In this document: one piece after another, positions 36,880 to 47,350 of the stretch
Layout of the letters: each line of letters begins with the position of its first letter
Position numbering within the stretch: position 1 is the first letter of the stretch
Source: Pantoea rwandensis
GTDB taxonomy: Bacteria; Pseudomonadota; Gammaproteobacteria; Enterobacterales; Enterobacteriaceae
Assembly: GCF_000759475.1 (NCBI RefSeq)
Contig: NZ_CP009454.1
Coordinates: forward strand, 3,596,001 to 3,660,000
Reading direction: 5' to 3'
Length of the DNA: 64,000 nt
Position numbers and translations under genes: made by a program
Notes under the pieces: model-generated
What the model saw: only the letters and a program-made list of their open reading frames with translations
The model's database searches: none
Told to the model about the DNA's origin: nothing

Positions 36880-38043
36880 ATGTCGATCTTCCGCAGGGGC
36901 TCCGTCTGGTACGGGAGCTACACGACGCCAGGCGGCAAGCGCATTAAAGAATCTCTTGGCACAGAGGACAGAAAGCAAGCGCAGGAGCTACACGACCGCC
37001 GAAAGGCTGAACTGTGGCGAATAGAGCGCCTCGGGGATTTCCCTGATGTGACGTTCGAAGAGGCCTGTATGCGCTGGTTTGAAGAGAAAGCGCACAAGAA
37101 GTCTATCGATGCAGACAAGGGCCGGATCGGATTCTGGCTCATGCATTTTGAAGGGGTATTGCTGAAAGACATCAGCGAAGCGAAGATTTATGCGGCTGTC
37201 AGTAAAATGACCAACCGTAAATCAGAGGAGCGATGGAACCAGCGTGCGGCGACGATGGCGAAGAAGGGAATGGAACTCGGTGCCTATAAGCCGGTGGCCG
37301 TTTCCACGTCGACCAAGGCCAAGCACCTTGCTCTGATGAAGGCGCTGATGCGCGCCGCAGAGCGTGACTGGAAGTGGATCGAGAAGTCACCGGTAATCAA
37401 GGTGCCACAGGAAAGAAATAAGCGGGTGCGTTGGCTCGAACCCGCTGAAGCTCAGCGACTGATTGATGAATGCCCCGAACCCCTCAAGTCTACCGTAGAG
37501 TTTGCGCTGGCAACAGGCCTGCGCCGCTCTAACATCGTTGACCTGAAATGGCAGCAGATAGACCTGCAGAGGAAAGTGGCATGGATTTACCCGGAAGACA
37601 GCAAGTCAGGCAGAGCAATTGGTGTTGCCCTGAATGGCACAGCCGAGACCGTTCTGCGCAAACAGATTGGCCGGCATCACAACTGGGTATTCGTTCACAC
37701 CGAATCAGCGAAGAGAAGTGACGGAACCACAACGGCGACCGTGCGCAAAACACGGGTGGATTCCAATACGGCATGGCGGGCAGCACTTAAACGAGCGGGC
37801 ATTGAGGATTTCCGTTTCCATGACCTGAGACACACATGGGCGAGCTGGCTTATTCAGGCCGGGGTTCCTTTGTCAGCATTGCAAGAAATGGGCGGTTGGG
37901 AAAGTATCGAAATGGTGCAGCGTTATGCTCACCTGGCACCGAACCATCTGACGGAACATGCGAGGCAAATTGATGCGATTTTTGGCAGTCGTGTCCCAAA
38001 TCTGTCCCACGGGGACAATTTGAAAGCGGAGGGAGAGAGGTAA
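36880..38043 (+). CDS. intD: Tyrosine integrase, DLP12 IntD type
   Basis: A 387-residue site-specific recombinase very like E. coli DLP12 IntD, which uses argU. The N-terminus [28 protein letters not shown] binds arm sites; a SAM-like core-binding domain follows. The catalytic set is visible: Arg215 (TGLRRSN), His314-Arg317 ([11 protein letters not shown]) and Tyr349 (QRYAHLAP). It ends 15 bp from the tRNA-Arg 3' end, so the attachment core lies just past the stop. The frame is complete and could still be active. A degenerate copy of its last codons exists at 23173. Confidence 0.95.
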   Translation: MSIFRRGSVWYGSYTTPGGKRIKESLGTEDRKQAQELHDRRKAELWRIERLGDFPDVTFEEACMRWFEEKAHKKSIDADKGRIGFWLMHFEGVLLKDISEAKIYAAVSKMTNRKSEERWNQRAATMAKKGMELGAYKPVAVSTSTKAKHLALMKALMRAAERDWKWIEKSPVIKVPQERNKRVRWLEPAEAQRLIDECPEPLKSTVEFALATGLRRSNIVDLKWQQIDLQRKVAWIYPEDSKSGRAIGVALNGTAETVLRKQIGRHHNWVFVHTESAKRSDGTTTATVRKTRVDSNTAWRAALKRAGIEDFRFHDLRHTWASWLIQAGVPLSALQEMGGWESIEMVQRYAHLAPNHLTEHARQIDAIFGSRVPNLSHGDNLKAEGER

Positions 38044-38058
38044 CTTATTGATTTAGTT

Positions 38059-38135
38059 TGGCACGCCCTACAGGATTCGAACCTGTGACCTACGGCTTAG
38101 AAGGCCGGTGCTCTATCCAGCTGAGCTAAGGGCGC
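38059..38135 (-). tRNA. argU: tRNA-Arg (anticodon TCT), argU
   Basis: A 77-base cloverleaf with encoded CCA: acceptor GCGCCCT / AGGGCGT, D-loop AGCTCAGCTGGATAGAGC, anticodon loop CTTCTAA with TCT, and T-arm ACAGGTTCGAATCCTGT. It matches E. coli argU, which reads rare AGA codons, and is the attachment site used by DLP12-like integrases. Base 72 is T where E. coli has C, leaving a G1-U72 wobble. That base lies in the part supplied by the integrated element. Confidence 0.95.
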
Positions 38136-38303
38136 ATAGTGGTTGCGTCGGATTATACGTTTGCACGCTCTCGCGTCAACGTTTTTGCCGCCCTGCGGCT
38201 CCAGAGTGTTGAATCATTGAACAATTCGTCCTAAAGACCGAACAGTACGCCCCACGTCGCGCGCCATCCGCCCTAGATACCTATGCCCAACAATCCCCAC
38301 CCC

Positions 38304-38819
38304 TTAATGCCGCTTACGCCACTCGCTCATCGACACCAGATTACTCACCTCGCCAGCCTCCCCTTCAAGCTCGATCCCCTGCTGGGTAAACCGCGCATTA
38401 TACTGCTCCCGCAACGCATGCAGTTCCGCACTCTCCGGCTCCAGCTGCCGCAGAAATCCAAGTGCTAACAACAGCTGCTGCCGCGAAATCAGCCCCGAAA
38501 ACCCAGCTTTAGTCAGAATCCCGTGCCAGCGCAACGCATTCTCGTCGCTGCCATCGACAATCAACACCTGCCAGATCAGCATCACCGCTGCGCCGTTGCC
38601 CAGATGGGTTTCATTATCGCCCGCGATGTAATCGGTAAACTCTTTGGCCGCGTCCTTGCCCATCAGCGACAGCATCGATTCGATGTGCACCGGCGGCAAT
38701 TGCAGCCTTTTACTCAGCCCTTGCGCAGCATGGCGCGAACCGGCCGTCAGAAGTTGAAACCCTACAACAAACACCACCGCCAGCGTGGCGAGTATTAACC
38801 AAATCATCACGGCATCCAC
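38304..38819 (-). CDS. DUF1198 protein, YicN-like
   Basis: A 171-residue protein resembling E. coli YicN. The N-terminus has one membrane span (MIWLILATLAVVFVVGFQLLTAG), followed by ESMLSLMGKDAAKEFTDYI, NGAAVMLIWQVLIVDGS and LLLALGFLRQLEPE, all matching the family. The GTG at 38819 has AGGA eight bases upstream; ATG at 38807 (MIWLIL) is the start used by relatives and is also possible. It has about 20 more C-terminal residues than YicN. Function unknown; divergent from folD. Confidence 0.8.
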   Translation of the reverse strand: MDAVMIWLILATLAVVFVVGFQLLTAGSRHAAQGLSKRLQLPPVHIESMLSLMGKDAAKEFTDYIAGDNETHLGNGAAVMLIWQVLIVDGSDENALRWHGILTKAGFSGLISRQQLLLALGFLRQLEPESAELHALREQYNARFTQQGIELEGEAGEVSNLVSMSEWRKRH

Positions 38820-38983
38820 ATAATTTCCTGAGGGACATAATACGCGCTAAGGCGGTCTCACGTCACTGCGGAAAGTCGTGAAACGCACGGGTGAAATGAA
38901 TCTCTACCTGACAGCCGGACGCGCTTCTGACAGAATAGGCGCCAATCCCCGATTTAACTTTCTACAGATGGATTTCCTCTCTG

Positions 38984-39850
38984 ATGGCAGCAAAAATTAT
39001 TGACGGTAAAACGATTGCGCAGCAGGTGCGCCTTGAGGTTGCCGAAAAAGTACAGCAGCGTCTGGCAGCCGGTAAACGTGCACCAGGTTTGGCAGTGGTG
39101 CTGGTGGGTGAGAACCCCGCTTCGCAGATCTATGTCGCCAGCAAACGTCGCGCCTGTGATGAAGTGGGCTTTATCTCCCGCTCTTACGATCTGCCTGCGA
39201 CCACCAGCGAAGCCGAACTGCTGGAACTGATTGATACGCTGAACAATGACAGCGAAATCGACGGCATTCTGGTTCAGCTGCCGCTGCCAGCCGGCATCGA
39301 TAATGTCAAAGTGCTGGAACGTATCGTGCCGGACAAAGATGTCGATGGCTTCCATCCGTACAACATCGGTCGTCTGTGCCAGCGTGCGCCGAAGCTGCGC
39401 CCGTGTACGCCGCGCGGCATCGTCACGCTGCTGGAGCGCTACAATATCGATACCTATGGCCTGAACGCCGTGGTGGTGGGCGCATCCAATATTGTTGGCC
39501 GTCCGATGAGCATGGAGCTGCTGCTGGCGGGCTGCACCACTACCGTCACGCACCGTTTTACCAAAGATCTGCGTCATCACGTTGAGCACGCCGATCTGCT
39601 GGTGGTGGCGGTCGGTAAACCGGGCTTTATTCCGGGTGACTGGATCAAGCCAGGCGCGGTGGTGATTGATGTTGGCATCAATCGTCTGGAGAGCGGTAAA
39701 GTGGTGGGCGATGTGGATTTCGCGAGCGCGTCTGAGCGTGCGTCTTATATCACCCCGGTTCCCGGTGGCGTCGGTCCGATGACCGTTGCGACCCTGATTC
39801 AAAATACATTAGTCGCGTGCGAAGAGTATCACGACGTGGAGGAGGCATAA
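38984..39850 (+). CDS. folD: Bifunctional methylenetetrahydrofolate dehydrogenase/cyclohydrolase FolD
   Basis: A 288-residue cytosolic enzyme that oxidises 5,10-methylene-THF with NADP+ to methenyl-THF and hydrolyses it to 10-formyl-THF. The catalytic [13 protein letters not shown] (Lys in YxxxK), [10 protein letters not shown], the PCTPRGIV loop, the nucleotide motif [13 protein letters not shown] and the C-terminal [13 protein letters not shown] are all present. Length equals E. coli FolD. The stop overlaps the ybcJ ATG by one base. It lies beside argU, as in E. coli. Confidence 0.97.
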   Translation: MAAKIIDGKTIAQQVRLEVAEKVQQRLAAGKRAPGLAVVLVGENPASQIYVASKRRACDEVGFISRSYDLPATTSEAELLELIDTLNNDSEIDGILVQLPLPAGIDNVKVLERIVPDKDVDGFHPYNIGRLCQRAPKLRPCTPRGIVTLLERYNIDTYGLNAVVVGASNIVGRPMSMELLLAGCTTTVTHRFTKDLRHHVEHADLLVVAVGKPGFIPGDWIKPGAVVIDVGINRLESGKVVGDVDFASASERASYITPVPGGVGPMTVATLIQNTLVACEEYHDVEEA

Positions 39851-40062
39851 TGGCCAGTTTTTCTTTGGGCGAACATGCTCACGTTGATTTGTGTGATCTG
39901 CTGAAACTTGAAGGTTGGGTGCAGAGCGGTGCGCAGGCAAAAGTGGCCATCGCGGATGGCGAAGTGCGCGTGGATGGCGCAGTCGAGACGCGTAAGCGCT
40001 GCAAGATTGTGGCAGGCCAGAACGTTGAGTTCGCCGGTTTTAAAATTACCGTTGTAGCTTAA
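39850..40062 (+). CDS. ybcJ: YbcJ, small S4-domain RNA-binding protein
   Basis: A 70-residue protein, essentially one S4 RNA-binding domain: VDLCDLLKLEGWVQSGAQAKVAIADGEVRVDGAVETRKRCKI then V-A-G-Q. It matches E. coli YbcJ over its length. Translation is coupled to folD by a one-base overlap. It is thought to bind structured RNA; its target is unknown. A strong terminator follows 18 bases after the stop. Confidence 0.92.
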   Translation: MASFSLGEHAHVDLCDLLKLEGWVQSGAQAKVAIADGEVRVDGAVETRKRCKIVAGQNVEFAGFKITVVA

Positions 40063-40079
40063 GCATTCAGGCAAATAAA

Positions 40080-40107
40080 AAGGGGCGAACTGCGGTTCGC
40101 CCCTTTT
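40080..40107 (+). terminator. Terminator of folD-ybcJ
   Basis: An 11-bp GC-rich stem AAGGGGCGAAC / GGTTCGCCCCTT with a TGC loop region and a TTTTTT tail. Confidence 0.92.
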
Positions 40108-40131
40108 TTAATTCTGCGGCCGGTAAGTCCA

Positions 40132-40299
40132 GGTATGCATAAATGCGTACCCTACAACTGCGGGCTGAAATTCCGGTACGCATAAATGCGTGCCCTACAA
40201 ACTGCGGTCTGAAATCCCGGTACGCATCAATTTTCGGTCAGAGTGCCGATGAAAGCGCACCGTACAAACTGTAGCATCCAAGTGCCGTTAAAAGCACAC
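40132..40299. repeat. Palindromic repeat array between ybcJ and cysS
   Basis: Palindromes recur about every 43 bp: GGTATGCATAAATGCGTACC (40132), GGTACGCATAAATGCGTGCC (40175), GGTACGCATCAATTTT (40219), and decayed forms GTGCCGATGAAAGCGCAC (40243) and GTGCCGTTAAAAGCACAC (40282). The spacer CCTACAAACTGCGG(G/T)CTGAAAT(T/C)CC is also repeated. This is a REP/BIME-like intergenic array, probably formed by local duplication. Confidence 0.8.
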
Positions 40300-40308
40300 C
40301 CGAAGAGA

Positions 40309-41694
40309 TTACTTACGACGCCAGCTCGAACCCTGCGGACCATCTTCAACAATCACGCCCAGCTCATTCAGCTTGTCACGCGCAACATCCGCCTGCGCCC
40401 AATCTTTTGCGGCACGCGCTTCGGAACGGACTTTGACCCAATGTATGATTACGGTCACTTCATCATCATTCTCCTGCGCACTACTTTGCAGGAACTGTTC
40501 AGGATCCTGCTGCAAGATACCCAACACATCGGCCAGCTGACGCAGTTTCGCGGCCAGGGCATCAGAGGCGGCTTTGTCTTCGGTTTTCAGGCGATTCACT
40601 TCACGCGCCATGTCGAAGAACACTGAGTAGGCTTCCGGCGTGTTGAAGTCGTCATCCATCGCGGTACGGAAGCGCGCTTCAAACTCTTCGCCGCCTGCTG
40701 GCGTAGCGCTGGCATCGGTGTGACGCAGTGCGGTGTAAAGACGCTCCAGCGCCGCACGTGCCTGATTGAGGTTATCTTCGCCGTAGTTGAGCTGGCTACG
40801 ATAATGGCCCGACATCAGGAAGTAACGCACGGTTTCCGCATCGTAATGCGCCAGTACGTCACGCACGGTGAAGAAGTTACCGAGTGATTTCGACATCTTC
40901 TCGCGGTCGATCATCACCATGCCGGAGTGCATCCAGTAATTGACGTAATCGCCGTCGTGCGCACAGGTTGACTGCGCCACTTCGTTTTCGTGGTGCGGGA
41001 ACATCAGATCCGATCCACCGCCGTGGATGTCGAAGTGGGTGCCCAACTGTTTGCAGTTCATCGCGGAACACTCGATGTGCCAGCCTGGACGACCGTTGCC
41101 CCACGGCGAATTCCAGGCTGGCTCATCCGGCTTGGACATTTTCCACAACACGAAGTCCATCGGGTTGCGTTTAATTTCGGTGATTTCAACGCGCGCGCCC
41201 GCCTGCAGCTGAGTCAGATCCTGACGCGACAGCACGCCATACCCTTTATCACTCAGCACATCGAACATCACATCGCCGTTGTCCGCCACATAAGCATGTT
41301 TGCGTTCAATTAAACGCTCAACCAGCTCGATGATTTCAGCAATATGGCGCGTGGCACGCGGCTCCAGATCCGGCGGCAGAATGCCCAGCGCGTCAAAATC
41401 TTTGTGCATTTCGGCGATCATACGGTTGGTCAGCGTTTCAATGCTCTCACCGTTTTCGTTGGCACGTTTGATGATCTTGTCATCAATATCGGTGATGTTA
41501 CGCACATACTTGAGCTGATAGCCCACATAGCGCAGATAACGTGACACCACATCAAATGCAACGAAGGTACGCCCATGGCCGATATGACAGAGGTCGTAAA
41601 CCGTAATTCCACAGACATACATGCCGATCTGACCAGCGTGGATCGGTTTAAATTCCTCTTTCTGACGGCTCAGGGTGTTATAGATCTTCAGCAT
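40309..41694 (-). CDS. cysS: Cysteinyl-tRNA synthetase
   Basis: A 461-residue class I synthetase that charges tRNA-Cys. The zinc-binding CGITVYD and HIGH motif (CHIGHGRTF) lie at the start, GWHIECSAM near the centre, the zinc ligands [15 protein letters not shown], and KMSKS ([11 protein letters not shown]) follow. Length equals E. coli CysS. It is monocistronic, divergent from ppiB, with a 218-bp gap. The 3' side adjoins the palindromic array. Confidence 0.97.
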   Translation of the reverse strand: MLKIYNTLSRQKEEFKPIHAGQIGMYVCGITVYDLCHIGHGRTFVAFDVVSRYLRYVGYQLKYVRNITDIDDKIIKRANENGESIETLTNRMIAEMHKDFDALGILPPDLEPRATRHIAEIIELVERLIERKHAYVADNGDVMFDVLSDKGYGVLSRQDLTQLQAGARVEITEIKRNPMDFVLWKMSKPDEPAWNSPWGNGRPGWHIECSAMNCKQLGTHFDIHGGGSDLMFPHHENEVAQSTCAHDGDYVNYWMHSGMVMIDREKMSKSLGNFFTVRDVLAHYDAETVRYFLMSGHYRSQLNYGEDNLNQARAALERLYTALRHTDASATPAGGEEFEARFRTAMDDDFNTPEAYSVFFDMAREVNRLKTEDKAASDALAAKLRQLADVLGILQQDPEQFLQSSAQENDDEVTVIIHWVKVRSEARAAKDWAQADVARDKLNELGVIVEDGPQGSSWRRK

Positions 41695-41912
41695 TGAACG
41701 ATTCCGTTATTAACGTTTGCGGGATACGCCTTTCCAGCGTAGCTGGGTATTGTGCCGTATTTTTCTAAGTTGTGCATCGCTCGCTTACCTTCTGTGGCTG
41801 CCTTACTGACGAGCCATCGGAATTTGTGATATAAGAGGCGTCTACAAAAATGCCCCGCCGCTTTGCAGGCGTGGCAGTTGATACTGACGACACCCGTAAC
41901 AGGACGAATATA

Positions 41913-42406
<494 letters not shown>

Positions 42407-42407
<1 letters not shown>

Positions 42408-43123
42408 TGTCGCGCACGCTGTTTATCGCAGATTTGCATCTGTGCACAGAAGAACCGGCAATCACTGCCGGTTTTCTGCATTTTTTGCAGGGTGAAGCGC
42501 GTGATTGCGATGCGCTTTACATCCTCGGCGATCTGTTTGAAGCCTGGATTGGCGATGACGATCCCAATCCGCTACACAGTGAAATCGCCGCAGCACTAAA
42601 AGCCCTGCCGATCCCCACATTCTTCATCCATGGCAATCGAGACTTCCTGCTCGGTAAACGTTTTGCGCACGAAAGTGGCATGACGCTGCTGCCGGAAGAG
42701 CAAGTGCTGAACCTTTACGGCCATCGCGTGCTGATTATGCATGGCGATACCTTGTGTACCGACGATGAAGGCTATCAACGCTTCCGCGCCAAAGTGCATC
42801 AGCGCTGGCTGCAACGTCTTTTCCTTGCCCTGCCGCTGCGCATCCGCATGCGCATTGCTGCGCGTATGCGCGCCGACAGCAAGCAAGCCAATCAGCACAA
42901 GTCGATGAGCATCATGGATGTCAATCAACAAGCCGTGATCGATACGATGACGCGCCAGCAGGTGCGGATTCTGATTCACGGGCATACCCATCGTCCGGCG
43001 GTGCATGAGCTAGTCGTGCAAGGTGAAAGCGCCCAGCGCGTGGTGCTCGGTGCCTGGCACGAAAATGGCTCAATGATTCAGGTTGATGCCGATGGCGTGC
43101 AGCTGATCGAATTCCCGTTTTAA
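42407..43123 (+). CDS. lpxH: UDP-2,3-diacylglucosamine hydrolase LpxH
   Basis: A 238-residue peripheral membrane phosphoesterase that hydrolyses UDP-2,3-diacylglucosamine to lipid X, the fourth step of lipid A synthesis. The metallophosphoesterase motifs are complete: [31 protein letters not shown] and HGHTHRP, which bind a dimanganese centre. Length is two residues less than E. coli. It is translationally coupled to ppiB. It is essential in E. coli. Confidence 0.96.
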
Positions 43124-43213
43124 AATCGAATCCTGAAATAGTCGGGCGCATTCGTGCTCGACACTCAGCGCGATGAAGATTCCTCTTCTCGCATCATTGC
43201 CCGTTTTCCGGCC

Positions 43214-43229
43214 ACGCAACCGTTTTCCT
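43214..43229. promoter_or_regulatory. PurR operator upstream of purEK
   Basis: ACGCAACCGTTTTCCT matches the PurR consensus ACGCAAACGTTTTCNT with one mismatch. It lies about 85 bp before the purE start, as in E. coli, and implies repression by PurR with hypoxanthine or guanine. Confidence 0.88.
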
Positions 43230-43314
43230 TGCTCCCTTCTCATGCTATTCTCTGTGCCCTTCTTTACCTGCCCGCCCGGCCAGGTTCGTTTGACTATTCA
43301 CAGGAGTTGACCGC

Positions 43315-43824
43315 ATGTCATCCAACGCCACCCCGGCTCGTATCGCCATCGTCATGGGTTCTAAAAGTGACTGGGCTACCATGCAGTTCGCCGAGGAAAT
43401 TCTTAACAGCCTGGATGTTCCGTTCCACGTTGAAGTGGTCTCTGCTCACCGTACGCCAGACAAACTGTTCAGCTTTGCCGAAACCGCCGCAGATAACGGT
43501 TTCCATGTGATCATTGCCGGAGCGGGCGGTGCTGCGCATCTGCCGGGCATGATTGCCGCCAAAACCCTGGTGCCGGTGCTGGGCGTGCCGGTACAAAGCG
43601 CCGCGCTGAGCGGTGTGGATAGCCTCTACTCTATCGTGCAGATGCCGCGCGGCATTCCTGTCGGCACATTAGCGATCGGTAAAGCCGGTGCGGCTAACGC
43701 AGCGCTGCTGGCGGCACAGATTCTGGCGGTGCATGACAAAGAACTGGCGGCGCGTCTTGCCACCTGGCGTCAAACCCAGACTGACGAAGTGCTGAACAAC
43801 CCAGATCCACGGGTGGACGCATGA
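43315..43824 (+). CDS. purE: N5-carboxyaminoimidazole ribonucleotide mutase PurE
   Basis: A 169-residue octameric class I PurE that converts N5-CAIR to CAIR in purine synthesis. MGSKSDW near the N-terminus binds the phosphate; [19 protein letters not shown] and [11 protein letters not shown] form the active site. CAGGAG precedes the ATG. It overlaps purK by four bases (ATGA) and lies downstream of a PurR box. Confidence 0.97.
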   Translation: MSSNATPARIAIVMGSKSDWATMQFAEEILNSLDVPFHVEVVSAHRTPDKLFSFAETAADNGFHVIIAGAGGAAHLPGMIAAKTLVPVLGVPVQSAALSGVDSLYSIVQMPRGIPVGTLAIGKAGAANAALLAAQILAVHDKELAARLATWRQTQTDEVLNNPDPRVDA

Positions 43825-44885
43825 AACCGGTTTGCGTACTCGGCAACGGTCAGTTAGGCCGTATGCTGCGCCAGGCGGGTGAACCGCTGGGCATCGCGGT
43901 GTATCCGGTGGGTCTGGATGCTGAACCTTCTGCCCTGCCGATCGCTGAAAGCGTGATCACCGCAGAGATCGAGCGCTGGCCGGAAACTGCGTTAACGCGT
44001 GAGCTGGCGTTGCATCCGGCCTTTGTGAACCGCGATATCTTTCCGCGTCTGGCCGATCGCCTGACGCAGAAACAATTGCTCGATCAACTGAACCTGGCAA
44101 CGGCGCCATGGCAGTTGCTGGCAGCTAAAGCTGAGTGGCCGCAGGTGTTCAGCTCGCTGGGTGAGCTGGCGATTGTGAAACGTCGCACCGGCGGTTATGA
44201 CGGTCGTGGTCAGTGGCGTCTGCGCGCTCACGAGACCGATGCGCTGCCGGATGAGTGCTACGGCGAATGCATTGTTGAGCAGGGCATCAACTTCAGCGGT
44301 GAAGTGTCGCTGGTCGGTGCGCGCGGTCAGGATGGCACCACGGTGTTTTATCCGCTGACGCATAACCTGCATCAGGACGGCATTCTGCGCACCAGCGTCG
44401 CCTTCCCGCAGGCCGATGCCGCGCAACAGCAGCAGGCGGAAGCGATGCTCAGCGCGATCATGCATGAGCTGAAATATGTCGGTGTGATGGCGATGGAGTG
44501 TTTTATCACGCCAGAAGGCCTGTTGATCAACGAACTGGCCCCGCGCGTGCACAACAGCGGTCACTGGACGCAGAACGGCGCATCGATCAGCCAGTTTGAG
44601 CTGCATCTGCGCGCGGTGCTCGGTTTAGCGCTGCCAAAACCGGTGGTGTTTGCGCCGTCGGTGATGGTGAACCTGATTGGCACCGACGTGAATGTCGACT
44701 GGCTGCAACAGCCGCTGGTGCATCTGCACTGGTACGACAAAGAAGTGCGTCCGGGCCGTAAGGTTGGGCACTTAAATCTCACCGACAGCGATCAGGCACG
44801 CCTTGCGGCGGCGCTGAACGCGCTGGTGCCGCAGCTGCCGGAAGAGTACGCCAGCGGAATTGCCTGGGCGGTTGAGAAGCTGTAA
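43821..44885 (+). CDS. purK: N5-carboxyaminoimidazole ribonucleotide synthase PurK
   Basis: A 354-residue ATP-grasp enzyme that makes N5-CAIR from AIR, ATP and bicarbonate. The N-terminal [15 protein letters not shown] loop, the ATP-grasp [12 protein letters not shown], the [12 protein letters not shown] strand and the metal-binding [14 protein letters not shown] are present. Length equals E. coli PurK. It is co-transcribed with purE and ends at a terminator shared with ybbP. Confidence 0.97.
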   Translation: MKPVCVLGNGQLGRMLRQAGEPLGIAVYPVGLDAEPSALPIAESVITAEIERWPETALTRELALHPAFVNRDIFPRLADRLTQKQLLDQLNLATAPWQLLAAKAEWPQVFSSLGELAIVKRRTGGYDGRGQWRLRAHETDALPDECYGECIVEQGINFSGEVSLVGARGQDGTTVFYPLTHNLHQDGILRTSVAFPQADAAQQQQAEAMLSAIMHELKYVGVMAMECFITPEGLLINELAPRVHNSGHWTQNGASISQFELHLRAVLGLALPKPVVFAPSVMVNLIGTDVNVDWLQQPLVHLHWYDKEVRPGRKVGHLNLTDSDQARLAAALNALVPQLPEEYASGIAWAVEKL

Positions 44886-44891
44886 ATGCAA

Positions 44892-44911
44892 AAGGCCGCG
44901 CAAGCGGCCTT
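44892..44911. terminator. Bidirectional terminator between purK and ybbP
   Basis: A perfect 8-bp stem AAGGCCGC / GCGGCCTT with a GCAA tetraloop; A-rich on the left and T-containing on the right. Confidence 0.8.
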
Positions 44912-44929
44912 AAATTTATGTGCAGATGA

Positions 44930-47350
44930 TTAAGCTGCTTCAAATCGTCTGAATAGCGCCTTCCCTTTCAGCAATCGCACGCCCAGCCAGCCGCCGCACA
45001 GCGACAACAGCAGCGCGCCGCAAATCGGTAATGCCATCCACAGCGTCCAGTCGGGCTCCCAGGGGAAGTCAAAAATCTTACGCTGTAATCCCCACAGCGC
45101 CGCTTCTGCGCCTAATGCGGCAGCCACGCCGGAAACCACGCCGAGCAACGCAAACTCACACCACAGCGTGCCGCGCAGCAGCCGTTTGCTGGCACCCAGC
45201 GTGCGATATACCACCAGCTCTTGTCTGCGCTGACGCATGCCTACCTGAATCTGTGCCAGCAGCAGCAACACGCCGCAAATCGTCACCAGCACCACCATGA
45301 GCTCCAGTGCCTGACTCACCTGCGCCAGCACCTGACCAATCTGCTTCAGCATGCTGCCAACATCCAGCAAGCTCAGCGTTGGGAAGGCACGATTGAGCTG
45401 CGCCAGCAGCGCCGGATTACTGTCCATGCGGAAGCTGGTGAGCCAGGTTTGCGGCTGTTGATCCAGTGCGCCCGGCGGGAAGATAAAGAAGAAGTTTGGC
45501 CGCAGGCTCTCCCAGTCCACTTTGCGCAGGCTGGTGATTTTGGCGCTGAACTGCTGGGTATCACCGCTGAAGGTCAGGGTATCGCCGAGCTTCAGGCCAA
45601 GACGATCCGCCAGCTCCACTTCCATCGATACTTCACCCGCTTTCGGCGGCCAGCTTCCGGCCAGCAGCGGATTGTGATCCGGTCGATCCGCCTGCCATGT
45701 CAGATTGAGTTCGCGGTTCAGCGCGTTATCCATCTTCGGATCGGCTTCTTTACCGTTCAGCTCGGTCAGACGCGCACGCACAATCGGATAGTAGGATTCC
45801 GGTTTAACCTGATGTTGATTGAGGAAGTCACGCACCTGCGGCACCTGTTCCTGCGTCATGTTAAGCAGGAAGTAGTTCGGCGCATCCGGCGGTAACTGCT
45901 GCTGCCAGCGATCCAGAAGATCGCCGCGCATCACCAGCAACAGCGCCAGCAGCATAAAGGAGAGCGAAAATGCCGCCAGCTGGCTCAGCGTCATCACCGG
46001 CTGTCGTAGCAGACGATTGATCGCCAGACGCATCGCCAGATTGCGCACTACCAGCTTACGCAGCAGCAACAGTGTGCCCCAGCCGAGCAGTGACAGCAGC
46101 AGCGCCAGCATCACCACGCCCACCAGCAGCGCCCACAACATTTTGCTACCGCCCATCAATAACGCCAGCAGGCCAACCACTACCAGCGCCATGGCGGGCA
46201 GATAAAACCGCAGCGGCCAGACATTGGCCACCGCATCACGCCGGAGCACGCGCAGCGGCTGCGTCGCCATCAGCAGGCGATACGGGCGCAATCCCACCAG
46301 CAGCGAAATGACAAACATCGCACCAATCGCCCATAACCACGGCCAGAAACTGGCGGCAGGCAAGGCGGCAGGCAGCACGGGCTTAAGCATCGCCAGCAGG
46401 ATGATCTCAATCCCCTGCCCCAGCACGCTGCCCGCTATCGCCGCCAGCAGCAGCAGCACCGCCAGCCACTGGCCAATGATCAGACGTTGTAAGGCTTTAC
46501 GCGTGGCGCCCAGCGTTTTCAGCACCGCCACCAAATCGTAGCGGCTGCGGCAGTAATGGCTCATCGCCACCGCCACGGCGGCAATCGCCAGCATCAGCGT
46601 CAGCAACGCCGATAACAGGAGGAATTGCTGCGCACGCTGCATCGAGCGACCCAGCGCATCTTCCGAGTTCTCGACGCTGATCCAGCGCTCACCGGCTTTC
46701 AACTGCGGCTGGATCCAACTGTCATAACGCGCCAGCGGAGCCGGATCGCCAGAGAATTTGTAGCGCCAGCTGAGCCGACTGCCGGGCTGAATCGCACCGG
46801 TTTTATCAACATCCGCGAGGTTCATCAGCAGGCGTGGCGCCGTCTGGAACGGATTGAAGCCGCCATCCGGCTCCTGAATCACTTCGCCCGCGATGCGCAG
46901 CGTGGTATCCCCCACATCGACGTTGTCGCCGACTTTCAGATTAAGCAGCGCCAGCAAGCGCGGCGCGGCCAGCACTGTGCCCGCCTGCGGTTTTAATCCC
47001 GGCGGATCGGTCTGCAAGGTGCCGAACATCGGATAGGCATCGTCCACCGCTTTCACATCCGCTAACTGCGGCGTCTGATCGGCGAAGGTCATGGTCATAA
47101 AGCTGAGCTGACGACTGACGGAGAGCCCTTCATCACGCGCTTTATTCAGCCAGGCTTCCGGCGCGGGCGCGCTGCTGCGCAGAGTACGATCGCCCGCCAT
47201 AAAATCACGGCTCTGCTGGCTCAGCCCTTTTTCCATGCGATCGCTGATCGAGCCCAGCGCCAGCACGCAGGCCACCGCCAATGTCAGCGCCAGCCAAACA
47301 ATCAACAGTGAGGGCGAACGCCATTCACGCCAGAACCAGCGCCAAATCAT
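44930..47350 (-). CDS. ybbP: ABC transporter permease YbbP
   Basis: An 806-residue inner-membrane protein of the MacB/FtsX-type permease family. It has an N-terminal helix (LLIVWLALTLAVACVLAL), a large periplasmic domain, clusters of helices near residues 250-450, a second periplasmic domain and three C-terminal helices. DVDKTGAIQPGSRLSWRYKF and RPNFFFIFPPGALD match E. coli YbbP. I use the start at 47350 (MIWRWFWREW), as in E. coli, which overlaps the ybbA stop as ATGA. With YbbA it forms a transporter of unknown cargo. Confidence 0.94.
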   Translation of the reverse strand: MIWRWFWREWRSPSLLIVWLALTLAVACVLALGSISDRMEKGLSQQSRDFMAGDRTLRSSAPAPEAWLNKARDEGLSVSRQLSFMTMTFADQTPQLADVKAVDDAYPMFGTLQTDPPGLKPQAGTVLAAPRLLALLNLKVGDNVDVGDTTLRIAGEVIQEPDGGFNPFQTAPRLLMNLADVDKTGAIQPGSRLSWRYKFSGDPAPLARYDSWIQPQLKAGERWISVENSEDALGRSMQRAQQFLLLSALLTLMLAIAAVAVAMSHYCRSRYDLVAVLKTLGATRKALQRLIIGQWLAVLLLLAAIAGSVLGQGIEIILLAMLKPVLPAALPAASFWPWLWAIGAMFVISLLVGLRPYRLLMATQPLRVLRRDAVANVWPLRFYLPAMALVVVGLLALLMGGSKMLWALLVGVVMLALLLSLLGWGTLLLLRKLVVRNLAMRLAINRLLRQPVMTLSQLAAFSLSFMLLALLLVMRGDLLDRWQQQLPPDAPNYFLLNMTQEQVPQVRDFLNQHQVKPESYYPIVRARLTELNGKEADPKMDNALNRELNLTWQADRPDHNPLLAGSWPPKAGEVSMEVELADRLGLKLGDTLTFSGDTQQFSAKITSLRKVDWESLRPNFFFIFPPGALDQQPQTWLTSFRMDSNPALLAQLNRAFPTLSLLDVGSMLKQIGQVLAQVSQALELMVVLVTICGVLLLLAQIQVGMRQRRQELVVYRTLGASKRLLRGTLWCEFALLGVVSGVAAALGAEAALWGLQRKIFDFPWEPDWTLWMALPICGALLLSLCGGWLGVRLLKGKALFRRFEAA

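Noticed and set aside
40132..40299. CRISPR array from regularly spaced palindromes
   Set aside because: The spacers are themselves repeated and the palindromes decay; it fits a REP-type array.
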